Shown: positions 23,050 through 32,829 of the stretch, piece by piece
How the letters are laid out: every line of letters begins with the position of its first letter
How positions within the stretch are numbered: the stretch's first letter is position 1
Source: Celerinatantimonas diazotrophica
GTDB taxonomy: Bacteria; Pseudomonadota; Gammaproteobacteria; Enterobacterales; Celerinatantimonadaceae
Direction of reading: 5' to 3'
DNA length: 64,000 nt
Assembly (NCBI RefSeq): GCF_004339545.1
Contig: NZ_SMGD01000011.1
Location: 496,001 to 560,000, forward strand
Notes under the pieces: generated by a model
The model's input: only the letters and a program-made list of their open reading frames with translations
Databases searched by the model: none
Told to the model about the DNA's origin: nothing
Position numbers and translations under genes: made by a program

Positions 23050-24078
23050 ATGAATAAGTTAACTAATTCAAAAGGCTCAACGAATACCCTCCCTGTGACT
23101 TTAAAAGATGTCGCAAGAGTTGCTGGTGTCAGTATCTCAACAGTATCGCGAATACTAGATGAACGATTACCTAAATCCAAAAGTAAATCGGCAGAAAAAG
23201 TGAGAGCTGTAGCAAAAAACCTTGGCTATACAAGAGATGTCATGGCCTCTAGCCTCAGAAGAGGGGGAACGGGGACCATAGGTGTATTAGTTCCTCATCT
23301 GACTGATACTGTAATGGCAATTTTATATGAAGAATTGGCAAAAGTGGCTCAGCATAATGGCTATTTTACGGTTGTAGCTACTTGTGGTGATAGTTTGGAA
23401 GAAGAGGAAAAAGCGATTGAATCTCTTCTAGGCAGACGTGTCGATGGACTCATACTTGCGACATCTCGATTGGATCATAATTCGACAGGAAAGCTAAAGG
23501 ATTTAGGCATACCTTACACATTAGCCTTGAGAACAGATAATGAAAGTGCTTCTGTTGTAGGAAATGATATTCATGGTGGATATATTGCGACTCGTCATTT
23601 GCTAGATCTGGGTCATACGAGAATCGGGATTGTTGCTGGACCTAATTATTCATCTAATTCATTGGGACGAACAAAAGGATATGAAAAAGCATTAATCGAA
23701 GCAGGTCTAAAATTTTCCCCACAATTATGTATTCAATCACGATTCGATTTTGAATCTGGAGAAGCTGCAGGCCATGTACTTTTTGCCCTAGAGGATCGAC
23801 CAACAGCAATTTTTGCGGTTACGGATAATCTAGCCTTGGGTGTTATGTCCGCTGCGAAAAAGTTTAACTTACTACCAGGTAAAGATTTTGCTCTAATTGG
23901 TTATAACGATACGCCCGTGTTAAGCATGCTACCGACTCCTATATCGTCTGTCCATATACCTTTAGATTTTATTGCTTATAAAGCGATTGAGCTTTTATTT
24001 GGGGATAGAACCCAAAATATTGTAGAAGTGATGCCAAGCTTAATCCCAAGATATTCGTCAATTGCTTATAAAGGGTAA
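23050..24078 (+). CDS. LacI-family transcriptional regulator
   Basis: 342 residues. The N-terminal HTH (residues 17-40: LKDVARVAGVSISTVSRILD) carries a hinge helix, and the rest is a periplasmic-binding-protein-like effector domain (TIGVLVPHLTDTVMAILYEE, IFAVTDNLALGVMSAAKK). Divergent from the DapA-like gene with the TGAAAACGTT operator between them, so it most likely represses the aldolase gene and, through a duplicated operator, the Nramp-like transporter. A TATAAT box at 23009 may be its own promoter. Confidence 0.85.
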   Translation: MNKLTNSKGSTNTLPVTLKDVARVAGVSISTVSRILDERLPKSKSKSAEKVRAVAKNLGYTRDVMASSLRRGGTGTIGVLVPHLTDTVMAILYEELAKVAQHNGYFTVVATCGDSLEEEEKAIESLLGRRVDGLILATSRLDHNSTGKLKDLGIPYTLALRTDNESASVVGNDIHGGYIATRHLLDLGHTRIGIVAGPNYSSNSLGRTKGYEKALIEAGLKFSPQLCIQSRFDFESGEAAGHVLFALEDRPTAIFAVTDNLALGVMSAAKKFNLLPGKDFALIGYNDTPVLSMLPTPISSVHIPLDFIAYKAIELLFGDRTQNIVEVMPSLIPRYSSIAYKG

Positions 24079-24688
24079 ACTTTTAGTTAGATAACAAAGC
24101 ATTACGTTTAGACAATCACTTTTAAATTATTATAAATAAAAATAAGCCTCTAGGGCTCTAGATACTCTCAGTCGCGCTGAAAAAAGTTCTACCTTTCAGG
24201 CTCACTCAGATAGCTCTCTGTTAAGATCATCGTTGCGCCTAGCATTATTAACTGAACAACCCTATGTCCCAGCTATGGAGCTGACACATCACTTGCTCGC
24301 TCGGTGATGAATAAATACTTTGCCCCCTCTGGCGGCTTCACTCAATATTTCCTTTTACATCGTCACGCGCTTTAACTCTATTTCTATTTTCAGCTTACAG
24401 AAACTCCGCTTTTAGGCCATTTTTCACTACCTTTGCTCTGCTCATTTAACCTAATATTTATTTATAATCACTCTTCCGAACAAAGCCCATGACAATATTC
24501 AGCGACTTAGTCAATCAGTTTAGACTTTAAACCCTCTGTGTAATATGTTCTGCTCATGTGCTAATCCCTTATGATTGAGTTACTTAAGTAATAACTGAGT
24601 CCTTATAAAAGTAAGGACTTACAAATATGACATGATAAGCAATTTAAATGCTCTTAAAAGTTTTTGAATCAAACAATTTTCGTCAAAA
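24079..24688. other. Intergenic region with one small hairpin
   Basis: 610 bp between convergent genes. GTCCTTA-taaaag-TAAGGAC (about 24600-24619) can form a hairpin. The rest is AT-rich with short open frames and no recognisable gene, possibly decayed sequence. Confidence 0.4.
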
Positions 24689-24719
24689 ATAGTGCCAAAA
24701 GCAGGACTCTTGGCACTAT
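24689..24719 (-). terminator. Terminator of the Nramp-like gene
   Basis: Arms ATAGTGCCAA and TTGGCACTAT enclose an 11-nt loop. On the minus strand the second arm runs into TTTTTG, 14 nt past the transporter stop codon. Confidence 0.85.
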
Positions 24720-24732
24720 CACAGCTGTGCAA

Positions 24733-26001
24733 CTATAGTAATTTTACGATCAACCGAAGAGACAACAACACGATTACCAATATTCCTATAGAACCAAATA
24801 CTTTATGGATAATCTTGTTAGCCAAACAGCCCATTATGTTTTTCTTAGAAGAAAGAATAAATAATAAAATTCCTAGAAAGGGAGCCACAAGAACCGTCAA
24901 AGCTTGTGCTACTATTATTAACTTAATTGGGGAGCCATTATTGAATATCGCTACCAATGCTCCAAATATCAGAATTCCATAGACAAAAATTTTAACTTTA
25001 GAGCAAGATAATTTGTTGCCCCAGCCGATCGAATCACACAATAATGTCCCCCCGGCTGAAGCATTGGCCGCCATAGAAGAGAAAGCTGCAGCAAAAAAGC
25101 CAATACTAAAAACCATTGCCCCTATTTTCCCGGATAATGGTTCTAGAACCTTAGCAAGCTGAGTAAAGTTATTGACTGTTTCACCGGTTACGTTAAAGAC
25201 AGCAGCTGACACAATAATAACTAAAATGGTCATAACTGCAGTTGCTATATTTCCGGGGATTGTATCAGCTATCGTAAGCCCCTTATATTGCTCAGGCTTA
25301 AGCCCTCTTTCATGAATTGAATATCCACTATAAAATGCAGAATTTATTGAAAAATTCGTTCCAATTAAGGCAATAAGTAGATATCCAGCGTCAGATGGTA
25401 TTGAAGGAATAAATCCCAATGAAACATGCACCCAATTTGGGTCACTTAGTACTGCAGATCCCAAAAACCCTAATGACATTATTGCTATTAATGCAATAAG
25501 CATTTTCTCTAACGCCCGATATGCATTTTTCATGGCAATTAAAATGCCGACGGTCACAGTGGAAGCTAAAACCCAGGCACTAACTGACCCTCCAAAGAGT
25601 AGCTGTAGAGCGATTCCTGACCCGACCGCGTTTCCAACAGAAAAACATAATGTGATAAAAAATACGCCAACTCCTGCTAATACACCGATTTTCTGTCCAA
25701 GATGCTCCTTTATTGTATCTATTAACGATTGCTCTCCAGTAGCAAGACCGATCCGAACAGACATATCATTATAAAAAAACATTAAAACACCGGATACGAC
25801 TATCACCCAGAGAAGGTGATATCCATACTGACTCCCAGCTTGCACAGCAGATGTCAAAGCTCCAGGACCAAATCGCCATGCACCAGCAACAAATGCAGGT
25901 CCCATTAAGAGCAAAACTCTATACCAATTAGATGTTCTCTCACCTTGCTGATACGAGCTTCCTTCGACTTCAGCCGTTTCTATTCTCATCTTAGATGCCA
26001 T
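24733..26001 (-). CDS. Divergent Nramp-family transporter
   Basis: About 422 residues from the ATG at 26001 (AGGTA ahead; a GTG seven codons earlier is possible), with 11 or so membrane helices in the LeuT-like Nramp pattern. The two metal-binding motifs are altered: the TM1 DPGN motif is GPGALTSA (FGPGALTSAVQAG) and the TM6 MPH motif is replaced in LIGTNFSINSAFYSGYS. A divalent-metal role is therefore doubtful. It shares a duplicated promoter/operator with the DapA-like gene, suggesting transport of the same pathway's organic substrate. Confidence 0.72.
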   Translation of the reverse strand: MASKMRIETAEVEGSSYQQGERTSNWYRVLLLMGPAFVAGAWRFGPGALTSAVQAGSQYGYHLLWVIVVSGVLMFFYNDMSVRIGLATGEQSLIDTIKEHLGQKIGVLAGVGVFFITLCFSVGNAVGSGIALQLLFGGSVSAWVLASTVTVGILIAMKNAYRALEKMLIALIAIMSLGFLGSAVLSDPNWVHVSLGFIPSIPSDAGYLLIALIGTNFSINSAFYSGYSIHERGLKPEQYKGLTIADTIPGNIATAVMTILVIIVSAAVFNVTGETVNNFTQLAKVLEPLSGKIGAMVFSIGFFAAAFSSMAANASAGGTLLCDSIGWGNKLSCSKVKIFVYGILIFGALVAIFNNGSPIKLIIVAQALTVLVAPFLGILLFILSSKKNIMGCLANKIIHKVFGSIGILVIVLLSLRLIVKLL

Positions 26002-26099
26002 ATCGTACCTACAATTTTTCACGTTTGAATTAAATATCTATAGGGTGGCTAGAATGACTTCGAATCTAGCCTTATTATTAATTAATCCAGCAGGCCGAA

Positions 26100-26400
26100 C
26101 ATACTTGTCGTAGTAGCGTTTTTTCGGCGCTCCTTCCTGATCCCCAAAACTTAATCAACCATGAGATGGATACAACAATCCCACTGAAGTTCCTGCTTTC
26201 AGCGTACGAAAGACTTTACATGGCCCCTCCACATCAAATAGGTATTCACCTGCTTATCTGAAGAAGTAGCCTTTTAACGTCATCAACACTGACCAACCAT
26301 AGACTTATGCGTTTGATAACTGGAAAATCAACGTAGCCATCCAGAATGAAAGGAATCACAAGACTGATACCAAGCCTTTCAGATCAATTTCATGTTTCAT
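26100..26400 (-). pseudogene. Decayed 5' fragment of a second DapA-like gene
   Basis: Clearly homologous to the 5' half of the DapA-like gene at 21782-22708: matching stretches include CAACCATGAGATGGATA, GCGTTTGATaaCtGGAAAATCAACG-type blocks, and AGCCTTTCAGATCAATTTCA next to the start codon. It has lost about 100 bp internally and the entire 3' half and carries several frame breaks. It lies between a duplicated promoter/operator and the Nramp-like gene. Confidence 0.82.
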
Positions 26401-26434
26401 AAAATATTTTTCACTGATTCACATTAACCATAAA

Positions 26435-26497
26435 TGAAAACGTTATCGCAAACGTTTGCACTTATGGCGAATATACTTCGATTCAATACCAGTTCAA
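26435..26497 (-). promoter_or_regulatory. Duplicated promoter and LacI-type operator ahead of the Nramp-like gene
   Basis: Minus-strand TTGAAC (26492-26497), 16 bp, TATATT (26470-26475), then the dyad TGAAAACGTT-atcgca-AACGTTTGCA (26435-26460). Nearly the same sequence as at 22745-22807, including flanking bases. The promoter and operator are preserved although the adjoining gene copy is dead, so selection probably keeps them for the transporter. Confidence 0.78.
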
Positions 26498-26989
26498 GAG
26501 AACTCGCTAAGTATTGCCATTGAACTCACAAAAACGACACTATTTTCCAGTATCTTTTTTAATGTGAGCTCGAGCATGGAAAATGATGATGAATATGCTA
26601 TTGGTGCAGATTGAATGCCCTTGAAAATTAAAGAATAATTAGACTCTATGGTGTTTCCTAATTCAATAATATTTATAATCAACCTCTTCTCGGTGTGATG
26701 AGGCTCAATTAATAGCTGGACAAACTCATTCATATAATAATTATGAATCGCCACTGATGTACTAAACAGTTTTGAGTTACCTAAATGAGTCAATAAAGAA
26801 GTGTTCATGAGCTATGAAAATTACCCGCGGAAGAGGTCAAAATCGAAGTAGTTAAACAAATCACCATTGCCTTTATCACTTTACGACAACCGTTGTTCAG
26901 CGCTTGGAACGCCTCTTATCATTCTTATACCTGAATTAAACGCTACGTCCTAATTCTGAGAGGCATTCATATTTGCATGCAGATATATC

Positions 26990-27483
26990 GTGGTGCATAA
27001 AAAAATAACTAATGATTTATTCAGAAGAAAAGCCAAAACAGCAGAACCCCAAAAAGTGCTGGTTGCTGCGATATTAGAAGCCTCGATTCATATTTTAACG
27101 CAAGAAGGAACCAACCGTTTTACGAGTACAAGCGTGGCCGAAAGAGCAGGAATGAGTGTCGGCTCCCTCTATCAATATTTTCCCAATAAGGCCTCTATTC
27201 TGTTGCAACGAGTGGCAAACACGCCCTCCTCTGGCAAGGCTCCATGCCACGACTGGCTCATTTATCCACTCAGAATGTCATGAATCGGGGTCATAAGGCA
27301 TTGGCGGATACCTCAGCTTTATACCGCGATAACCAAGAGTTCAGCGCAGCCAAGGCCGAAAACAAAATGAATATCAGACCTTTTATCAGCGAATTACTCC
27401 CCTACTCCGGCCAAGAAACCATAAAATTCGTTGAAGATTTAGCATTAACAGTGGTCACTAGCTTTGTGAAAACAATTTTCTGA
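26990..27483 (+). pseudogene. Frameshifted TetR-family regulator
   Basis: The first frame (GTG at 26990) encodes a TetR N-terminal HTH (ILTQEGTNRFTSTSVAERAG, then MSVGSLYQYFPNKASILLQR) but runs into unrelated residues after about 78 codons. The downstream frame (to 27483) continues with a TetR-like helical C-terminus (FISELLPYSGQETIKFVEDL). A deletion with frameshift around 27215-27245 seems to have joined them; combined length is shorter than a normal 190-residue TetR. No intact target gene lies adjacent. Confidence 0.72.
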
Positions 27484-27768
27484 AGAGATAGAACAGAGGA
27501 ACAAATCAACTGCTATAGCACAGCACAGTCCAACATCTTAGCGCGACAAATTAACACCTATCGCTAAAAGCAAACACTACGAAGCCCATTCCTCACAAAA
27601 AGTAACTAAAGGTACAATTAAGCTCGCTCCAAATCGTCGCTCAAAGGGCCAAACGATGTTCCTTATAGTACAACATGATAGTAACGATATAATTGACTCT
27701 CTAGAGACTAAGAAATCGTGCACAATGAAGGCTGTCATAATGTAAAAACACCATCGGACGGCATAAAC

Positions 27769-28599
27769 TCAGCGAGCATTTCGCTCACAAGCCCGACACA
27801 GATATTCCCCAGGTGTCATCCCAACCATCTGCCTGAAGTCACGATTAAAATGGGCCTGATCATAATATCCTGATGCATAAGCGATATCTGTCAGCCTTTC
27901 AGTGGTCGGCTGGCGATGATTGAGCATGCGCCGAACCGTGCGAATGCGTTGCAATCGGATGAACTGTTTGGGAGTCAGTCCAACCCACTGCCGAAAATAA
28001 CGTTCCAGTTGCCGGCTCCCCAAGGCGGACCATTTGGCAACTGCATTAACAGAGCATAAGTACTGGTTCTGCTCAAGCACTCTCAGTTTCTCCACCAATC
28101 TGGCGTCCGGACAAGATGCCCGATAGAACAACGCTTCAGCCCATGTTTCCAGCAACGCGACCCGTTCACAACTATCTGTCGTTAGCGCAAGTTGCTGTGC
28201 AATCTGACAGGTTCCTAACCGCAGCTCGGAATCACTTTCTGCCCCATAAAACCCCACCAGCGCACTCATTGATTGCCCTGATATCCCGGCAGCCATTCCC
28301 CTGACAAAGCGTATCCCGACAAGATCGGCCTTGCCGTGTACAGCAAATTTCACACTCTGCAAACCGGGACCCGAGACCAACACCGCAGAGCGATACGGTA
28401 ATCCGTTCAGCATGACGGAGGCCTCTGTCAGATTAAATATAAATCCCCAACCCCCTTCTGGGTGCATCAGTTCGAAAGCGTCATGGCTGGATCTGAAATC
28501 ACCCGCTAGCTGCCAGATACACTGAATAAACGGGCGAAGTCGGAGTGATGACCGGCTGCAAGTAAAACGACCTGCCTGAATAACCGGTAATCTTTCCAT
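27769..28599 (-). CDS. AraC-family transcriptional regulator
   Basis: 276 residues from the ATG at 28599 (AGGA 6 nt ahead; a further upstream ATG at 28644 lacks a good site). The N-terminal ligand domain (MHPEGGWGFIFNLTEASVML) resembles DUF6597-type AraC sensors. The C-terminal 100 residues hold the paired HTH of AraC proteins (LERYFRQWVGLTPKQFIRLQ; DIAYASGYYDQAHFNRDFRQ). Divergent from the AhpD-like gene, which it probably controls. Confidence 0.85.
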   Translation of the reverse strand: MERLPVIQAGRFTCSRSSLRLRPFIQCIWQLAGDFRSSHDAFELMHPEGGWGFIFNLTEASVMLNGLPYRSAVLVSGPGLQSVKFAVHGKADLVGIRFVRGMAAGISGQSMSALVGFYGAESDSELRLGTCQIAQQLALTTDSCERVALLETWAEALFYRASCPDARLVEKLRVLEQNQYLCSVNAVAKWSALGSRQLERYFRQWVGLTPKQFIRLQRIRTVRRMLNHRQPTTERLTDIAYASGYYDQAHFNRDFRQMVGMTPGEYLCRACERNAR

Positions 28600-28694
28600 T
28601 GTTCCTGAACTCCCAGCAGATGTCGCAATTTTACAATTCACCATCAGTCACAACGAATATCCTGAATCCGTTTTCTAGTCAACAGGAGTATACC

Positions 28695-29171
28695 GTGACC
28701 TTTCGTCTCAACTATTACCAAGCATCTCCCGATGCCATGCAGACCATGCTCAATATAGAAAAGTTTATTCGCACTCAGAGTACCAAGCCAGAGGGAGTAT
28801 CGCAGCAATTACTGGAGCTGGTTAAAATCAGAGTTTCCCAGATGAACGGCTGTGCCTATTGTCTGGATATGTACACACAAGATGCAATGGCCGCCGACGA
28901 ATCCTCTCAGCGGTTGTTTACACTTAGCGCTTGGCGCGAAACACCTTTTTTTAACCGACCAGAACGCGCTGCTCTGGCATGGGCTGAAGCTCTGACCTCG
29001 GTAGCTACCGCACCTGTTGCTGCGTCGACATACGATGAGATCCGAGCGCACTTTTCCGAGGAACAAATAACTGTTCTGACTCTCGCCATCAATACCATCA
29101 ACAGCTGGAACCGCTTTGCTATCGGCTTAGGCGCCGATGTCGGCAGCTATACACCCGGCCAATTTAAATAA
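28695..29171 (+). CDS. AhpD-like carboxymuconolactone decarboxylase family protein
   Basis: 158 residues from a GTG start at 28695 with AGGAG 7 nt ahead. The open frame extends upstream to 28599 but would overlap the divergent regulator start, and the family begins at (M)TFRLNYYQASPDAMQTM. The CMD core has the redox CxxC in MNGCAYCLDMYTQDA and a following Glu/His-rich helix. Members act as peroxidase or thiol-redox proteins. Control by the divergent AraC regulator suggests inducible stress or xenobiotic response. Confidence 0.85.
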   Translation: MTFRLNYYQASPDAMQTMLNIEKFIRTQSTKPEGVSQQLLELVKIRVSQMNGCAYCLDMYTQDAMAADESSQRLFTLSAWRETPFFNRPERAALAWAEALTSVATAPVAASTYDEIRAHFSEEQITVLTLAINTINSWNRFAIGLGADVGSYTPGQFK

Positions 29172-29942
29172 CAGCCACAAGGGGGCTTATACCAGCCCCT
29201 TTGTATTGTTGAGCGGCGTGCTTTTAATATGTTTTTAAACACCGTTTTTAGCCAATATCAGGCACTTTATTGAGTCATAGATGCTTAGAATATTTTCCAT
29301 TGAACGCGACTATCTAGCTGTTGAAAACTATTTTTTATAACGTCATACACCCCAAGAGGGAAGAACATGAAAATGGAAATTTTAATCCCGGCAACATTGC
29401 TTATCGCAGAACCTGCATCAAAGCGAATACACAAATGTTCATTTTTATCACTTCGGGTATTTGCGGTTAAAACTTCTTTAAGAAGCAAGGATTCATGAGG
29501 CAACGTCTTGGGGGGCCACAAGACTGTTGGGGGGTTAGGCATCTTCAAGCATGTTGACATCAAACCCCAATGACCCAGACGGTTAGTGATTTTGAGCTGA
29601 TGTAATAACAATATTCCAGTGACATTGGATGGTCTTTCTCAATAAGCAAGTACTCAACCATGACGAGTTTTTTAATGCGGTCAACGCGAATAGTTTTTAA
29701 CTGTTTCGATATCCAAACTGTCTATCCAGAAGAGAGCATCAAACAGAGCTCTTTGAGTCAAAAAACGTTCTCTATCCCGCCCCATCGGATATCCACATCG
29801 ACCTTTACTCTAGAGCTATTCTTTTTACGGTCGTTAAACTCAATGGGCCATTCCGTAACTGCAATGTTGACTGAGCAAATTTAAAGCGTCGGCTTCCATT
29901 CGATTCTTCTCGTTCCATGCCGGTATCAATCATTTCTTACCA
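29172..29942. other. Intergenic region, no reliable gene
   Basis: 771 bp. Open frames of 74 and 108 codons exist on opposite strands but have no ribosome binding sites, odd composition and no recognisable family. Probably decayed sequence. Confidence 0.35.
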
Positions 29943-31256
29943 TTAATCCATACAACATTTTTTATATTTCTTGCCACTACCACATGGACATGGCTCATTT
30001 CTACCTACCGGTTTAAAGGTGTTCTTTTTCGAAGAGCTTTTCACCAAGTTCATCCCTTTTAATATCATTATATCGTTAATAGGATATCGATTAAAAACTA
30101 GCTCACGTATTTTATCCATCGTTTCAGCAACATGGTTGAAATAATGTTTATAACCTTCACAAAAATAGTTGTGCCGAGGATGTCCCGATGGCGAAACATT
30201 AAAACGATGCTTAGGACATCCGCCATTACAAGCAAATAAAAATGCACAATTTTTACAATCTAACGTGAGTAAGTCCTTCTTATTCTGTCCAAATTCTATT
30301 GCCTGTTGACTATTATTCATTTCTTTAATAGGAATATCATGGATATTCCCAAGCTTATGCTCGGGATAAACAAAATGGTCACAGTTGTATAGATCACCAT
30401 TTGCTTCTAGCGCAAAAGAATGACCACATGTTTCTGAAAATATACAGATTCCTGGGTGTTCACCACACCAAGAAGAAATTGTATTATCAAACGTTTGGAC
30501 AAACACTTTCCCCACATCTCGGGTTACCCATTCATCAAAAATAGAGGTCAGAAAATGCCCATATTGAAGCGGTGATACAGACCAAGAAGTGACATCGGCT
30601 TCGACTCTATCCGGCGTAACTAACATTAAACCATCTTTGGGATCTTCTCTTGCTGCACGTTCTACCAATGGTATGAACTGCATATATGTTGACCCTATTT
30701 CCTTCAGAAAACGGTATACCTCCACCCCATGTTCAGCGTTGACATCACTGATTACCGTTAATGTAGTAAATTCCACATTATATTTTTTAAATAAATCAAC
30801 CGCAGCCATAACTTTATCAAAGCTACCACGTTGGGCACGGTTTACTCGATAATGATCATGAAACTTTTGAGGGCCATCAATAGACAAACCAATTAAAAAC
30901 TTATTTTCAATGAAAAACTCGCACCATTCTTCATTAATTAATACACCGTTGGTTTGAAACGCATGAGAAATACATTTACCTGCACCGTATTTTTCACATA
31001 ACTTTACAACTTTCCTAAAAAAGTCAACTCCCATTAAAGTAGGTTCGCCACCTTGCCATGCAAATTGCACATCGACGCCACTTTGTGCTTCAATATATTG
31101 GTATATATATCTTTCTAAAGTTTCATCTGACATTTGCCATCGACTTTGATCAGGGTAAAGTTTTTCTTTTTCTAGATAAAAGCAATAACTGCAGTCTAAA
31201 TTACATTTAGAACTACTCGGCTTACTCATGATAACGCACTGTTGAACGGCATCCAT
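29943..31256 (-). CDS. Anaerobic sulfatase-maturating enzyme (radical SAM)
   Basis: 437 residues from the ATG at 31256 (GGGG 8 nt ahead; an in-frame TTG lies four codons upstream). The radical-SAM motif is CNLDCSYC (residues about 20-27), followed by the anSME pattern FAWQGGEPTLMG, FQTNGVLI and IGLSIDGP. A SPASM-type C-terminal Cys-rich region (CGHSFALEANGDLYNCDHFV, CKNCAFLFACNGGCPKHRF) binds auxiliary Fe-S clusters. The last 20 residues are a SEC-C zinc motif (GRNEPCPCGSGKKYKKCC). It converts the active-site Cys of the sulfatase encoded in the same operon to formylglycine. E. coli YidF is comparable. Confidence 0.92.
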   Translation of the reverse strand: MDAVQQCVIMSKPSSSKCNLDCSYCFYLEKEKLYPDQSRWQMSDETLERYIYQYIEAQSGVDVQFAWQGGEPTLMGVDFFRKVVKLCEKYGAGKCISHAFQTNGVLINEEWCEFFIENKFLIGLSIDGPQKFHDHYRVNRAQRGSFDKVMAAVDLFKKYNVEFTTLTVISDVNAEHGVEVYRFLKEIGSTYMQFIPLVERAAREDPKDGLMLVTPDRVEADVTSWSVSPLQYGHFLTSIFDEWVTRDVGKVFVQTFDNTISSWCGEHPGICIFSETCGHSFALEANGDLYNCDHFVYPEHKLGNIHDIPIKEMNNSQQAIEFGQNKKDLLTLDCKNCAFLFACNGGCPKHRFNVSPSGHPRHNYFCEGYKHYFNHVAETMDKIRELVFNRYPINDIMILKGMNLVKSSSKKNTFKPVGRNEPCPCGSGKKYKKCCMD

Positions 31257-31270
31257 AATTAACCCCAATC

Positions 31271-31597
31271 TTAGTATATTAAGAACAATTTATTGATTAA
31301 ATAAAAGATATAAAATACAGCAGATAAAATTAATATTGAACTTAGTATCTTTTTATTAAAGGCGAAAGGACCATAAATTAAACTCATTGAATTTTTAATA
31401 TTACGACTGAGTTCAATCGTTGTCATAATACTCATAAAAACTGTACCAAATAGTAAAGCTATTGCAGATATAACTAAAAAAACATTTGAGGATACTAAGC
31501 CAACACGACTAATTGCCGCAACAATCACCACTGTGGATAACAGTGTTCGCCACCAAGATAATAGTGTACGTTCATACTGAAGACCAGGCGTTTCCAT
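31271..31597 (-). CDS. DUF202 membrane protein (YidG-like)
   Basis: 108 residues from the ATG at 31597 (a TTG-initiated extension to 31615 is possible). Three membrane helices follow the DUF202 signature LQYERTLLSWWRTLLS. It is the second DUF202 gene in tandem, as with yidG-yidH next to yidF in E. coli. Function unknown; the conserved linkage to sulfatase maturation points to a membrane accessory role in the same pathway. Confidence 0.8.
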   Translation of the reverse strand: METPGLQYERTLLSWWRTLLSTVVIVAAISRVGLVSSNVFLVISAIALLFGTVFMSIMTTIELSRNIKNSMSLIYGPFAFNKKILSSILILSAVFYIFYLINKLFLIY

Positions 31598-31601
31598 AAG
31601 A

Positions 31602-31946
31602 TCACCCAACAACAATAACCAGCATTATCATGAAGGAAATACCGCCAAATAATAAGCTGATAACCTTCATAATCCAAGGATAACTCAGTGGTTTCTCAGC
31701 TCGCATGGCGAATTCATTCTGGCTCCAACGAATATAAGCCCAACCCGCAACAATAGCAGAAAAACCACATAAGATAACTGATAATATAATCCTCAACATT
31801 GGCGTTCCAAGATTGACCGACAATTGGTCAATCGCAATAGCACCCGCTAAAATAGCAATAGCAGTGCGAATCCATGCAAGGTAAGTCCGTTCATTCGCTA
31901 ATGAAAAACGATAATCAGGATCTATTCCATCTTTTTTCCAACTCAT
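31602..31946 (-). CDS. DUF202 membrane protein (YidH-like)
   Basis: 114 residues, three membrane helices, with the DUF202 signature FSLANERTYLAWIRTAIAIL near the N-terminus. It starts 1 nt after the RpiR gene and ends 4 nt before its paralogue, clearly in one transcript. Related to E. coli YidH. No biochemical function is established. Confidence 0.82.
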   Translation of the reverse strand: MSWKKDGIDPDYRFSLANERTYLAWIRTAIAILAGAIAIDQLSVNLGTPMLRIILSVILCGFSAIVAGWAYIRWSQNEFAMRAEKPLSYPWIMKVISLLFGGISFMIMLVIVVG

Positions 31947-31947
31947 A

Positions 31948-32796
31948 TCAATTAATCTTACTCCTAATATTAATTTTCGATGATTTCACCTGATCAAAGC
32001 AGTGTTTTAATGCTTCTGTATATAAAACATCAAGTAAATACATTTGTGAGATACGAGTGCCAATCGAATCTCCTTGGTACAATTCACCTTCTGAACTGTT
32101 TTGCAGTACAATTTGCGCTAGTTTACCAATTGAAGATTGCGGATTTTGTGTAATTGCAAGAATAGTCGAGCCATTTTGTTGTGCCGTTTTTGTCGCTTTA
32201 ATCAAATCTTCAGTCTCCCCTGAATGTGAGATCACGACAACCAGATCATCGGGCTTACTATATTGAACTTTATAGTACATCGTATGTTTCTCATTAAAGC
32301 TATTCGCATCAAAACCAATACGATTGAATTTATAACCAGCCTCGATCGCCGATAACCCAGAGCCTCCAAGACCAATAAAAAATAACCGTGATGCTGCTTC
32401 TAAGGCAGTGATTGCTAACTGTAAAACGTCTATATTTAATAAAGCTTTCGTATCTCGAACACTATAATTAATAATCGATTCAACTTTATCAATCATGACA
32501 TCTAGTTTGTCTTCAATATAGATATCCGGGGAGATAGAACGACGCTCTACTTGTGAAGATTCAATCAGTTCTCGATGTAGTGTTTCTTTAAAATCTTGAA
32601 AACTAAGCCCACAATATTTTTGACAAAAACGAATAACCGAAGCATCACTTACCCCAATCACTGTTGAACACTCACGTGCAGAGGCATGAACGAAATAACT
32701 GGGGTCCTCAATAATCTTATCCACAATCAAAGATTCCGCTTTAGTCATGGAAAAACGTGCATTTCTTAGTTTGAGTAGTAGCGGAGCTGGAGACAT
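31948..32796 (-). CDS. RpiR-family regulator with SIS domain
   Basis: 282 residues: an N-terminal HTH_6 (residues 1-77, ESLIVDKIIEDPSYFVHASA, VIGVSDASVIRFCQKYCGL) and a C-terminal SIS sugar-phosphate-binding domain (FIGLGGSGLSAIEAGYKFNR, VVISHSGETEDLIKATKTAQ). It sits in the middle of the sulfated-sugar operon, 34 nt downstream of a perfect 40-bp palindrome containing TGTAGC/GCTACA. The same motif recurs upstream of the PTS gene, so it likely senses a phosphorylated sugar and controls both. Confidence 0.88.
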   Translation of the reverse strand: MSPAPLLLKLRNARFSMTKAESLIVDKIIEDPSYFVHASARECSTVIGVSDASVIRFCQKYCGLSFQDFKETLHRELIESSQVERRSISPDIYIEDKLDVMIDKVESIINYSVRDTKALLNIDVLQLAITALEAASRLFFIGLGGSGLSAIEAGYKFNRIGFDANSFNEKHTMYYKVQYSKPDDLVVVISHSGETEDLIKATKTAQQNGSTILAITQNPQSSIGKLAQIVLQNSSEGELYQGDSIGTRISQMYLLDVLYTEALKHCFDQVKSSKINIRSKIN

Positions 32797-32829
32797 AAGC
32801 TAATAACATTTGTATAAATAAATTCAATT

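Noticed and set aside
26494-26808. 104-codon minus-strand open frame upstream of the duplicated promoter.
   Set aside because: No ribosome binding site or recognisable family, and its 3' end lies within the duplicated promoter sequence.
29285-29611. 108-codon minus-strand open frame between the AhpD-like and anSME genes.
   Set aside because: No family signature, no Shine-Dalgarno, composition unlike a folded protein.
30589-30852. Plus-strand open frame inside the anSME gene.
   Set aside because: Shadow frame antisense to a well-supported radical SAM gene.
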